This document shows, in pieces, positions 8,806 to 17,068 of a DNA stretch of 64,000 nucleotides (positions are counted from its first letter, which is position 1; the number at the start of each line of letters is the position of its first letter). This stretch comes from Streptomyces wedmorensis (GTDB lineage: Bacteria > Actinomycetota > Actinomycetes > Streptomycetales > Streptomycetaceae): the NCBI RefSeq assembly GCF_000716445.1, contig NZ_JNWK01000005.1, positions 372,001-436,000 of the forward strand, written 5' to 3'. The notes under the pieces are model-generated. The model was not told the origin of the DNA and did no database searches. It saw only the letters and a program-made list of their open reading frames with translations. The position numbers were made by a program, and so were the translations under genes.

Positions 8806-11535
8806 GTGGGTGCGGGGAAGGTCGAAGTGACGGCGAGGGGCGAGGGGAGCGAGAAGGCCGTGGGGATCGAGAAGCTGGTCGAGGCGGTACGCGCGGGAAG
8901 CGCCGAGGAGGTGCCGGCTCTGCTGAATCCGCTGGGAGCCGCCGAGCGGAGGGCGGCCCTCGCGCACTTCAAGGCGCTGCGTACCGAGGTGCGTCGGTGG
9001 ACCGGGCGTGAGCGGGAGGCGGCCGGGGTCCAGCGCGCGCTGTACGTCGCGGGGGCCGGGTGTCACCCGGGGGTGGCCGCGGCGGCGACCTGGCTGGGCG
9101 GGCGCGATCTGCTGCCCTGGCGCTCGCAGGACGGCGACCTGGTGCTCCGGGTGATCGGCGGGCAGACGCCGGAGTGGCTGGCCGAACTGGCCGGCCGGCT
9201 CGCGGCACGGCCGTCCGTGGCGGAGGACAGTTACGGGCTGATCCGCGGTCTGGTGGAGCGGTCCGGACGCGCGGTGCCGGAGTCCGACGGCTACGTCCGG
9301 GCCTGGGCGCGTGAGGTCACTCCCGGTGGCCGCCGGTGGCTGCGGCCGGAGGAGGCCTCCCCGTCGCTCGTGGAGCGGCTGCGGGCGGATCCGCAGACGC
9401 CGGTCCTGTTGGTCCACGCCCTGTCGATGCCGGAGCCGCCCGAGCAGGTGACCTGGGCGGCCGAGGAGGATTCGCCGCGGCACTGGCCGACGGCGGCCGT
9501 GACGCTCGTCGGGGAGGGTGTGGTGGACCGGACCGAGGTCCTGGACGCCACCGTGTCCCGGCTGCTGAGGGGAGGCCGCCTGCACGACCTGCGGTTCCCG
9601 TGGGAGGTGTTGCGGCTGTCGGCGCCGACGGCGGACGAGTTCCGGGAGCGGATCGCGGACCTGGTCGGGATCGCGGCGGACGCCCCGTCGCCCGTCGCGG
9701 GGTACGCGCAGGAGGTGCTGGCGGGTCTCGCGGTCGACGGGTCGCTGTCGACCGCCGCGCTGGCCGAGCTGACGTCCGCGGTGCTCTTCCGCACCGAGAA
9801 GAAACTGGTCCAGGCGCAGCTGGTCCTCGTCGGCAAGGTGCTGACGGGGGACCCGGGCGCGGCGGACGCGCTGCTGCCCGCCGTGGCGGAGCTGTTCGGG
9901 CACGAGGACACCGCCCTCCAGGGACGGGCGCTGAAGCTGGTGGGCCGTCATCTGTCCGCCGTGGAAGCCTCGGTGCGGAACGAACTGGCCGGACAGGCCG
10001 ATCTGCTGAGCCCGGCCCACCGGCAGGCCGCGGTGGAGCTGTTCGGGGACGCCCTCGCGGCGGAGAGCCGGGTTCCGTACGAGGAGGTCCTGCCTCCCGT
10101 GCCGGCGCCCCGGCCGGTCGCCCCGTCGGCGTCGACGGTCGAGGCGCTGGTGGAGGACCTGCTGGCGAAGGGGGTCTCCGACGATCCGGTGCGGTTCGAG
10201 CGGGCCTTCGACGGGCTGGTGCGGCACGCGCATCGGGATCGGGAGGGGGTGACGCGGGCGGTGCGGGAGGCGTTCACGACCGGGGACTGGGAGCATCCGC
10301 ACTACTTCACGCACCGGTCCCACGGGCTGCACGCGGTGCTCGCGGGTCTGCTCGGGATCGCGGATCCCCGATGGGTCGAAGCCCGGTCGGCGCGCGGCGG
10401 GGAGACGCCCGACTGTCTTCACCAGGCCCTGACGGAGATCACGGACACCCGGCTGTGGGAGGCGGCCGCGCTGATCGGTACGGACGCGCTGCCCTTCCTC
10501 CTCGCCGCGCCGACCCGGGAAGGTGGCGGTATCGACCCGGTGGTGCTCGCGGAGCGGCTGCGCGCCTATCGGGACGCCGGGGTGGAGCCCGCGCCGGCGG
10601 ATCTGGCGCAGGCCCTGCTGAGGGTGTCGCGGAGCGGGCCCGACGCCGGGCGCGCGGCGGGTGAGGCGGAGGCGCTGGGCACCGCGGCCGGGCGACGGCT
10701 CGCCACGTGGCTGCTGACGGAGGCACCGCCGGCGGCGACCGTGCGGTTCCTCCGGCGGGAGGAGGACCGGACGCTGCTGAGATGGTGGATGTGGGACCGG
10801 CTGGTCGTCGACATCGCCGACCGTGCGGTGATCCGGGAGGAGTTCCCGGCGGCCTTCCGGTGGCTGGGCGGCACGCTGGAGGCGACGCCTCGCCGCTGCG
10901 GGCACTGGGTCGAGGGCCAGGAGCACTGGACGTCGGTCCTGCCGGCCGACCGCGAGGTGCTGGCGGCCTGCGTCCTGCCGTCGCTGGCGTGGGTGGTCAA
11001 CGGTTCGCGGGAGTCGGCCGAGTGGCTGTCCGGGATCGCCGAGGGTGAGGGCCGGGTGGGGCGTGCCGTCGCGCTCGCCGTGGCGTTCGGTCTCGGTGCC
11101 GGTGACGCGGACGACCGGCTGCGCGCGGTGGACGCGCTGCTCGTGCTCGCCGCCCGGGGCGATCTGGACGCGCACGCGGTGGGTGAGGAGCTGGGGTGGC
11201 TGGTCGCCGAGGGCACGGTCAAGCCGAACCGGCTGGCGGACTCCGCCCGGACGGCGGCGGTCACCGGGGCGTACGGGACGGTCTGGGCGGTCCTCGCGGC
11301 GGCGCTGCCGGCTCCGCTGGCCGCCGACAAGCCGGTCCGGGGGCTCGGCGAGCTGCTCGCGGTGGCGGCCGACTGTGTCGAGCGGTGCGGGGCGGGTGGC
11401 GTGCCGTCGGGGCTGGTCGAGCTGGTGGCGCGGGGCGGTTCCACGCAGCTCGCCACGCAGGCGAGGCGTCTGCTGGGCGCACTCCGCCACGGCACCGATC
11501 AGGCCAGGACAGAAACGGCTCGAATCGGTCGTTAA
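8806..11535 (+). CDS. Large DUF6493-like protein, partner of the SWIM gene
   Basis: A helical-repeat-rich protein of about 909 residues resembling the actinobacterial DUF6493 group (IEKLVEAVRAGSAEEVPALL near the N-terminus, cut here to its core LVEAVRAGSAEEV). No enzymatic motif, signal peptide or membrane segment is visible. Alternating short Leu/Ala helices suggest a HEAT-like scaffold. GTG at 8806 has AAGGGGG five bases upstream and is preferred. GTG at 8734 overlaps the SWIM stop and would add 24 charged residues. Tight coupling to the SWIM gene implies a joint function, which is not known. Confidence 0.8.
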   Translation: MGAGKVEVTARGEGSEKAVGIEKLVEAVRAGSAEEVPALLNPLGAAERRAALAHFKALRTEVRRWTGREREAAGVQRALYVAGAGCHPGVAAAATWLGGRDLLPWRSQDGDLVLRVIGGQTPEWLAELAGRLAARPSVAEDSYGLIRGLVERSGRAVPESDGYVRAWAREVTPGGRRWLRPEEASPSLVERLRADPQTPVLLVHALSMPEPPEQVTWAAEEDSPRHWPTAAVTLVGEGVVDRTEVLDATVSRLLRGGRLHDLRFPWEVLRLSAPTADEFRERIADLVGIAADAPSPVAGYAQEVLAGLAVDGSLSTAALAELTSAVLFRTEKKLVQAQLVLVGKVLTGDPGAADALLPAVAELFGHEDTALQGRALKLVGRHLSAVEASVRNELAGQADLLSPAHRQAAVELFGDALAAESRVPYEEVLPPVPAPRPVAPSASTVEALVEDLLAKGVSDDPVRFERAFDGLVRHAHRDREGVTRAVREAFTTGDWEHPHYFTHRSHGLHAVLAGLLGIADPRWVEARSARGGETPDCLHQALTEITDTRLWEAAALIGTDALPFLLAAPTREGGGIDPVVLAERLRAYRDAGVEPAPADLAQALLRVSRSGPDAGRAAGEAEALGTAAGRRLATWLLTEAPPAATVRFLRREEDRTLLRWWMWDRLVVDIADRAVIREEFPAAFRWLGGTLEATPRRCGHWVEGQEHWTSVLPADREVLAACVLPSLAWVVNGSRESAEWLSGIAEGEGRVGRAVALAVAFGLGAGDADDRLRAVDALLVLAARGDLDAHAVGEELGWLVAEGTVKPNRLADSARTAAVTGAYGTVWAVLAAALPAPLAADKPVRGLGELLAVAADCVERCGAGGVPSGLVELVARGGSTQLATQARRLLGALRHGTDQARTETARIGR

Positions 11536-11585
11536 GGCGCCAGATCGCCGCTTAACCCGTCAGTCACAAAGCGTTCGTGATCACG
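11530..11585. promoter_or_regulatory. Hairpin and palindrome between DUF6493 gene and acetyltransferase
   Basis: GTTAAG...CTTAAC (11530-11556) forms an imperfect stem overlapping the upstream stop codon. A perfect 10-bp palindrome CGTGATCACG (11576-11585), flanked by near-symmetric GTT/CAAC, lies 27 bp before the next ATG. The first may end the upstream operon and the second may be an operator. Confidence 0.35.
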
Positions 11586-11611
11586 CAACACCGCTGGGTC
11601 ACAGTGAAGGC

Positions 11612-13084
11612 ATGACCGATGTGACGTCTTCGAAGAGCACCCGCCGCCCGCACCACTGGCGGCACGACCTGATCGAGCTGGCCGCGCTGTTCACCGCCGT
11701 GGTGGTGGCCGACACGATCGCCAAGACCATCGCCAAGGGCCCCGACGGCCCCTACCTGCTGGTGTTCTCGGCGATCGCGCTGGTCGCCACCGCCGCGTTC
11801 CACACCTGGTGGGCGCGCCGCCACGGCCATGCCAGTCATGCCCCGCCCGGTGATGACACGAGCGGTGTCACCGGCGGGCGCTCCACCACCACCCCGGCGG
11901 CCGACCGCCGCGGTGACACCGGCGAGGCGGACGAGGACCCGGCGGCGGACGGACCCGCGAACTCCGGCGGGACGAGCCTGTGGCGGATGCGGACCACCGT
12001 CGCGGACACCCCGGGCAGCCTCGCCGCGCTCTGCACGGTCCTCGCCCGCCAGGGCGTGGACATCCTCACCCTCCAGACCCACCCGCTCGCCGACGGCACG
12101 GTCGACGAGTTCCTGCTGCGCGCCCCCGCCGGACTCTCCGCCCAGGACCTGGCCCGCGAGACCGCGGCCGCCGGCGGCCGGGACACCTGGACCGAGCGGG
12201 CCGACGCCCATGACCTGGTGGACACGCCCACCCGAGTCCTCGGCCTGGCCACCCGTACGGCGCTCGACGCGGCCGAACTCCCGCTCGCGCTGCGCCAGCT
12301 GCTCGGCCGCTGCACGCTCCACTCCGTGCCCGCCGTCTCGCTCACCGGCCGCCCCATCGGCGAACAGGCCCCGGTCGAGGGGGTCCTGGAGGAGACCGTG
12401 ATGCGCCTGCGCGACCCGCACGGCGGCACGATCATCGTCGAGCGGCCCTACCTGCCCTTCACCCCGACGGAGTTCGCGCGCGCCCGCGCGCTCGTCGAGC
12501 TCGACGCACGGCTCGGACCGCGCGTCCCGCGCGGCCAGGACGTGCTGACCCTGCCCGAGGGCAACGAGATCACCGTCCGCCGCGCCGACCAGCGCGACCT
12601 GGTCGCCGCGCGGGCCATGCACGACCGCTGCTCGGCCCGCACCCTCGGACTGCGCTACCACGGCCCGGTGGGCGACGCCGACCGGTACCTGGACCACCTG
12701 CTCAGCCCCCGTTTCGGGCGCACCCTCGCCGTGCAGACGACCTCCGGCCGTCTCGTCGCCCTCGGCCACCTGCTGTGGGACGGCGACGAGACGGAGGTGG
12801 CGCTGATGGTCGAGGACGACTGGCAGCGCCGCGGCATCGGCTCCGAACTCCTCGGCCGCCTCGTGGCGATGGCCGAGGAAGCCGGCTGCGACAGCGTGTA
12901 CGCCGTGACGCAGTCCTCCAACACCGGGATGGTGGCGGCCATGCGGGCGCTGAGCCTCCCCCTCGACTACCAGATCGAGGAGGGCACCCTGGTGATCACC
13001 GCCCGGCTGGCCTCGGGGTCGCGTCCGGCAGCCCGGCCCCCGCAGGAGCAGTGGCACGAGGGGGTCCGGCGGGCGGAGCGCTGA
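11612..13084 (+). CDS. Membrane-anchored ACT-GNAT acetyltransferase
   Basis: An acetyltransferase of 490 residues with three parts. A hydrophobic hairpin (about 21-60) is followed by an acidic Thr/Asp-rich linker (70-120). An ACT domain starts near 122 (MRTTVADTPGSLAALCTVLA) and would bind an amino acid. A C-terminal GNAT domain (about 300-460) carries the acetyl-CoA loop QRRGIGSELL. ACT-GNAT fusions in actinobacteria are protein-lysine acetyltransferases controlled by amino acids. The two membrane segments are unusual and suggest tethering to the membrane. Catalysis on proteins is inferred. The 3' end overlaps the convergent PLP-enzyme gene by 89 bp. Confidence 0.85.
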   Translation: MTDVTSSKSTRRPHHWRHDLIELAALFTAVVVADTIAKTIAKGPDGPYLLVFSAIALVATAAFHTWWARRHGHASHAPPGDDTSGVTGGRSTTTPAADRRGDTGEADEDPAADGPANSGGTSLWRMRTTVADTPGSLAALCTVLARQGVDILTLQTHPLADGTVDEFLLRAPAGLSAQDLARETAAAGGRDTWTERADAHDLVDTPTRVLGLATRTALDAAELPLALRQLLGRCTLHSVPAVSLTGRPIGEQAPVEGVLEETVMRLRDPHGGTIIVERPYLPFTPTEFARARALVELDARLGPRVPRGQDVLTLPEGNEITVRRADQRDLVAARAMHDRCSARTLGLRYHGPVGDADRYLDHLLSPRFGRTLAVQTTSGRLVALGHLLWDGDETEVALMVEDDWQRRGIGSELLGRLVAMAEEAGCDSVYAVTQSSNTGMVAAMRALSLPLDYQIEEGTLVITARLASGSRPAARPPQEQWHEGVRRAER

Positions 13085-14222
13085 GCGCCTGGGTCAGGTC
13101 CCGCCACAGGTCCTCGACGTCCTCGAGGCCGACGGACATCCGCAGCAGCCGGTCGCTGACGCCCGCGGAGCGCCGGTCTCCCTCGGCCACGATCCGGTGG
13201 CTGATGGAGGCCGGGTGCTGGATGAGGGTGTCGACGCTGCCGAGGCTGACCGCCGGGGTGATGAGGCGTACGCCTGCGATGACGTCGTGCGGGTCCCCGT
13301 ACACCTCGAAGGCGATCATCGCGCCGCCGATCCGCGGATAGTGGACGCGGGCGATCCGGGGATCGGTGGCGAGCCGCCGGACGAGTTCGGCGGCCGAGGC
13401 GGACGCCGCCCTCACCCGTACGGGCAGGGTGGACAGGCCGCGCAGCAGCAGGTAGCCGGCGAGCGGGTGCAGCACCCCGCCGGTGGCGAAGCGGATCTGC
13501 CGGAGGGTACGGGCGAACTCCTCGTCGCAGGCCACGATCCCGCCCATGACGTCGCCGTGGCCGCCGAGGTACTTGGTCGCGCTGTGCAGCACGACGCGGG
13601 CGCCCTGCTCGACGGGCCGCTGGAGCACCGGGGTGGCGAAGGTGTTGTCGACCAGGAGCGGCACGGAGCCGCAGGAGTGGGCGAGGGCCCGGACGTCCGC
13701 CTCGGCGAGGGTCGGGTTGGCGGGCGTCTCGACCATGACGAGGCCGGTGTCGGGCCGGATGGCGTCCGCGACGCCCGCCGGGTCGGTCCAGGTCACCTCG
13801 GTGCCGAGCAGTCCGGTGTCCAGGAGGTGGTCGCTGCAGCCGTAGAGCGGGCGGACCGCCACGACGTGACGCAGGCCCTGGCCGGTCCGGGCGAGCAGGA
13901 CGGCGCTCAGGGCGGCCATGCCGCTGGCGAAGGCGACGGCGGCCTCGGCGCCCTCCAGCCGGGCGAGTGCCTCCTCGAAGCGGGCGACGGTCGGGTTGTC
14001 GAGCCGGGCGTAGACCGGCGGCCCTTCGAGGCGGGCGCCGGTGGTGGCGAACTCGTCGATCCGGGCGGCCTCGGCCCGGGCGTCGTACGAGGGGTAGGTG
14101 GTGGACAGGTCGAGCGGCGGGGCGTGCAGCCCGAGTCCGGCGAGGTCGTCGCGGCCGGCGTGCACGGCTTCGGTGGCGAGGGCCCTCGGGGTGACCGAGG
14201 GGCCGTAGTCCATGGCGTCCAT
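12996..14222 (-). CDS. Cys/Met-metabolism PLP-dependent enzyme (cystathionine gamma-lyase/methionine gamma-lyase type)
   Basis: A fold-type I PLP enzyme of 408 residues acting on sulfur amino acids. The PLP Lys is in LHSATKYLGGHGDV. Upstream are ASGMAAL (phosphate binding), PLYGCSDHL (ring-stacking Tyr) and VDNTFATP (the Asp that pairs with the pyridine N). These are family hallmarks but do not separate gamma-lyase, gamma-synthase or methionine gamma-lyase activity. ATG at 14222 gives MDAMDYG; ATG at 14213 is equally possible. The proline/alanine-rich final 25 residues are antisense to the acetyltransferase. The divergent Lrp/AsnC gene is the likely regulator. Confidence 0.9.
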   Translation of the reverse strand: MDAMDYGPSVTPRALATEAVHAGRDDLAGLGLHAPPLDLSTTYPSYDARAEAARIDEFATTGARLEGPPVYARLDNPTVARFEEALARLEGAEAAVAFASGMAALSAVLLARTGQGLRHVVAVRPLYGCSDHLLDTGLLGTEVTWTDPAGVADAIRPDTGLVMVETPANPTLAEADVRALAHSCGSVPLLVDNTFATPVLQRPVEQGARVVLHSATKYLGGHGDVMGGIVACDEEFARTLRQIRFATGGVLHPLAGYLLLRGLSTLPVRVRAASASAAELVRRLATDPRIARVHYPRIGGAMIAFEVYGDPHDVIAGVRLITPAVSLGSVDTLIQHPASISHRIVAEGDRRSAGVSDRLLRMSVGLEDVEDLWRDLTQALSAPPAGPPRATAPAGAGLPDATPRPAGR

Positions 14223-14269
14223 GGCGGCACTGTGAACGGATACCGGGAAGTAGCGAAAAATGACCGTGC

Positions 14270-14275
14270 TACGTT
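14270..14275 (+). promoter_or_regulatory. -10 element of leaderless Lrp gene
   Basis: TACGTT lies 6 nt before ATG 14282, without a Shine-Dalgarno. The 59-bp gap to the divergent PLP-enzyme gene means both promoters and any Lrp site must overlap here. Confidence 0.45.
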
Positions 14276-14281
14276 CGGCAG

Positions 14282-14779
14282 ATGGCTGATTCTGTCGTAC
14301 TGGACGCGATCGATCTTCACATTCTTCGCCTCCTGCAGAACGACGCCCGGAGCACCTACCGCGAACTCGCGGCCGATGTCGGCGTGGCGCCCTCGACCTG
14401 CCTGGACCGGGTGGCCCGACTGCGGCGCACGGGCGTGATCCTCGGACACCAGCTACGACTGGATCCGGCCAAACTCGGCCGAGGACTCGAAGCGTTGCTT
14501 CTCGTCCAGGTTCGCCCTCACCGGCGGGAACTGATCGGTCCGTTCGTCGACCGGATCCGGGCCCTCCCCGAGTCACGGGCCCTCTTCCACCTGACGGGCC
14601 CGGACGACTACCTGGTGCACGTGGCCGTCGCGGACCCCGCCGACCTGCAACGACTCGTACTCGACGAGTTCACCTCGCGCCGCGAGGTCGCCCGCGTCGA
14701 GACCCGGCTGATCTTCCAGCAGTGGGAGTGCGGGCCGCTGCTGCCGCCCGGACCGAGCCCCTCCTTGTCAGCCGACTGA
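14282..14779 (+). CDS. Lrp/AsnC-family regulator
   Basis: A 165-residue feast/famine regulator. The N-terminal helix-turn-helix (LDAIDLHILRLLQNDAR..., recognition helix near VAPSTCLDRV) is followed by the RAM effector-binding domain (ALLLVQVRPH, FHLTGPDDYLVHVAV). Such proteins form octamers that bind an amino acid. Divergence from the Cys/Met PLP enzyme suggests a sulfur amino acid signal and control of that gene, by analogy with other Lrp/lyase pairs. Confidence 0.93.
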   Translation: MADSVVLDAIDLHILRLLQNDARSTYRELAADVGVAPSTCLDRVARLRRTGVILGHQLRLDPAKLGRGLEALLLVQVRPHRRELIGPFVDRIRALPESRALFHLTGPDDYLVHVAVADPADLQRLVLDEFTSRREVARVETRLIFQQWECGPLLPPGPSPSLSAD

Positions 14780-14819
14780 AGCCGGACGAGGGTGACGCGG
14801 GCATGCCGGAGGCATCAGG

Positions 14820-16532
14820 ATGGCCCCCATGCCAGAGACTTCCAGCAGCCCGCTGCCCCGCCAGGTCGCCGACGACCACGTCGACGCACTCATCGCCCTC
14901 GACCCGATCACCGGTACGTACCTGGGAGTCAAAGAGAGCGCCGGACTGCTGCCCGACTTCTCGCCCGCCGGGCAACGCGCCGTCGCCGACCTCGCACGAC
15001 GCACCCTCGCCCGGCTCGACGAGGCCGAGCGCACCCCCGGCGCCGACGACGACGTCGAGCGCCGTTGCGCCCGACTGCTGCGCGAGCGCCTGACGGCCGA
15101 ACTCGCCGTCCACGAGGCCGAGGAGGGCCTCTGCGCGGTGAGCAACATGCGCTCGCCCGCGCACAGCGTCCGCATCGTCTTCACGGTGATGCCGACCGAG
15201 ACCGAGGAGGACTGGACGGCGGTCGCCTCCCGTCTGCGCGCCGTCCCCGCCGCCCTGGAGGGGTACCGCTCCGCCCTCGAACTCGGTCTGGAGCGCAAGC
15301 TCTTCGGCGGTCCCCGGCCCACCGCCACCTTCATCGACCAGCTCACCGAGTGGTCCGGCGGGTCGAGCGGGAAGCCCGGCTGGTTCGAGGAGTTCGCCAC
15401 CTCGGGCCCGGACTCGCTGCCCGCCGGGCTCCGCACGGAGCTCGCGACGGCCGGCAAGGAGGCCACCGCGGCCGTGGCGGCGCTGCGGGACTGGATGCGG
15501 GACGTGTACGCCCCCGCCGTCGCCGGCGCGCCGGACACGGTGGGCCGCGAGCGCTACCAGCGCTGGACCCGCTACTTCAACGGCACCGACCTGGACCTCG
15601 ACCAGGCGTACGCGTACGGCTGGGCCGAGTACCACCGGCTGCTCGCGGAGATGCGGACCGAGGCCGAGCGGATCCTGCCGGGCGCCGGCCCCTGGGAGGC
15701 ACTCGCGCACCTCGACGAGCACGGCACGCACATCGAGGGCACCGAGGCGGTCCGCGTCTGGCTCCAGGAGCTGATGGACGAGGCCATCGAGGCGCTCGAC
15801 GGCACCCACTTCGAACTCGCCGACCGCGTGCGGCGGGTGGAGTCCCGGATCGCCCCGCCGGGCGGCGCCGCCGCGCCGTACTACACCGGCCCGTCCGAGG
15901 ACTTCTCCCGTCCCGGCCGGACCTGGCTGCCGGTCGACGGCACCACCCGCTTCCCGGTGTACGACCTGGTGTCGACCTGGTACCACGAGGGCGTGCCCGG
16001 CCACCACCTCCAGATCGCGCAGTGGGTGCACGTCGCCGACCGGCTCTCCCGGTACCAGGCGACCCTCGGCAAGGTGAGCGCCAACGTGGAGGGCTGGGCG
16101 CTGTACGCGGAGCGTCTGATGGACGAGCTCGGCTTCCTGCCCGACGCGGAGCGGCGTCTCGGCTACCTCGACGGCCAGATGATGCGGGCGTGCCGGGTGA
16201 TCGTGGACATCGGCATGCACCTGGGTCTCGAGATCCCCGCCGAGTCGCCGTTCCACCCGGGCGGGACGTGGACCCCGGAGCTCGCCCAGGAGTTCTTCCA
16301 GCTGCACAGCAGCCGTCCCCCGGCCTTCGTGGAGAGCGAGATGACCCGCTACCTCTCGATGCCGGGCCAGGCGATCGGCTACAAGCTGGGCGAGCGCGCC
16401 TGGCTGCTCGGCCGCGCCAACGCGCGGGCGGCGCACGGCGACGCGTTCGACGCGAAGGCCTGGCACATGGCGGCCCTCTCGCAGGGCTCACTGGGCCTCG
16501 ACGACCTCGTCGACGAACTGTCGCGCCTCTGA
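14820..16532 (+). CDS. DUF885-family putative zinc metallopeptidase
   Basis: A 570-residue protein of the DUF885 family, thought to be metallopeptidases. The putative metal site is HEGVPGHH in TWYHEGVPGHHLQ at about residues 390-402, an HExxxxHH variant of the gluzincin motif, with a following Glu in NVEGWALYAE. It is soluble, with no signal peptide. ATG at 14820 has GGAGG seven bases upstream; ATG at 14829 is less well placed. Substrates are unknown. It lies between two Lrp-type regulators with no clear operon partner. Confidence 0.88.
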   Translation: MAPMPETSSSPLPRQVADDHVDALIALDPITGTYLGVKESAGLLPDFSPAGQRAVADLARRTLARLDEAERTPGADDDVERRCARLLRERLTAELAVHEAEEGLCAVSNMRSPAHSVRIVFTVMPTETEEDWTAVASRLRAVPAALEGYRSALELGLERKLFGGPRPTATFIDQLTEWSGGSSGKPGWFEEFATSGPDSLPAGLRTELATAGKEATAAVAALRDWMRDVYAPAVAGAPDTVGRERYQRWTRYFNGTDLDLDQAYAYGWAEYHRLLAEMRTEAERILPGAGPWEALAHLDEHGTHIEGTEAVRVWLQELMDEAIEALDGTHFELADRVRRVESRIAPPGGAAAPYYTGPSEDFSRPGRTWLPVDGTTRFPVYDLVSTWYHEGVPGHHLQIAQWVHVADRLSRYQATLGKVSANVEGWALYAERLMDELGFLPDAERRLGYLDGQMMRACRVIVDIGMHLGLEIPAESPFHPGGTWTPELAQEFFQLHSSRPPAFVESEMTRYLSMPGQAIGYKLGERAWLLGRANARAAHGDAFDAKAWHMAALSQGSLGLDDLVDELSRL

Positions 16533-16564
16533 GGGGGCCCCGAAGAGCTCTTTCCGGATCATGA

Positions 16565-16600
16565 GAATCCCCGGCTGATCACTTGATCGGCCGGGGATTC
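16565..16600. terminator. Strong 11-bp inverted repeat
   Basis: GAATCCCCGGC (16565-16575) and GCCGGGGATTC (16590-16600) are perfect 11-bp arms around a 14-nt loop that itself contains TGATCACTTGATC. It lies 33 bp after the DUF885 stop and 18 bp before the Lrp start. A terminator for DUF885 is the simplest reading. The position also suits an Lrp operator. Confidence 0.55.
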
Positions 16601-16618
16601 CCCTGCAATGTCTGCTCC

Positions 16619-17068
16619 ATGAGTACCGATTACACCCCGGATGCCACCGACTGGCGCATTCTCGAAGCGCTGCAGTCGGAGGGCCGCGCCAGCTTCGCCG
16701 AGCTCGCCCGTGCCGTGTCGATGTCGCCGTCCGCCGTGACGGAGCGGGTGCGACGCCTGGAGGAGGCCGGGGTGATCGCCGGGTACACCGCGATCGTCGA
16801 CCAGGACCGGCTGGGGCTGCCCATCCTCGCCTTCGTACGGCTGCGCTACCCGCACGGCAACTACAAGCCGTTCCACGACCTGCTCGGCGCCACGCCCGAG
16901 GTGCTGGAGGCCCACCACGTCACCGGCGACGACTGCTTCGTCCTCAAGGTCGCCGCCCGCTCGATGAAGCACCTGGAGGAGATCTCCGGGAAGATCGCCA
17001 CGCTCGGCTCGGTGACGACGAGCGTCGTCTACTCCTCGCCGCTGCCCCGGCGCGCCATCAGCCGCTGA
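16619..17068 (+). CDS. Lrp/AsnC-family regulator (second copy)
   Basis: A 149-residue feast/famine regulator: winged HTH at about residues 8-65 (DWRILEALQSEGRASFAELA, recognition segment MSPSAVTERVRRL) and a RAM domain with HHVTGDDCFVLKVAA. It begins MSTDYTPD at ATG 16619. CAATGT seven bases upstream may be the -10 of a leaderless mRNA. It differs clearly from the Lrp protein at 14282. The target is unknown; its 3' end overlaps sbcC by 11 bp tail to tail. Confidence 0.92.
   Translation: MSTDYTPDATDWRILEALQSEGRASFAELARAVSMSPSAVTERVRRLEEAGVIAGYTAIVDQDRLGLPILAFVRLRYPHGNYKPFHDLLGATPEVLEAHHVTGDDCFVLKVAARSMKHLEEISGKIATLGSVTTSVVYSSPLPRRAISR

Noticed and set aside
8461..11490. Long minus-strand open frame opposite the DUF6493-like gene
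   Set aside because: Arg/Pro/His-rich antisense product of high-GC coding DNA, with no domain and no ribosome-binding site.
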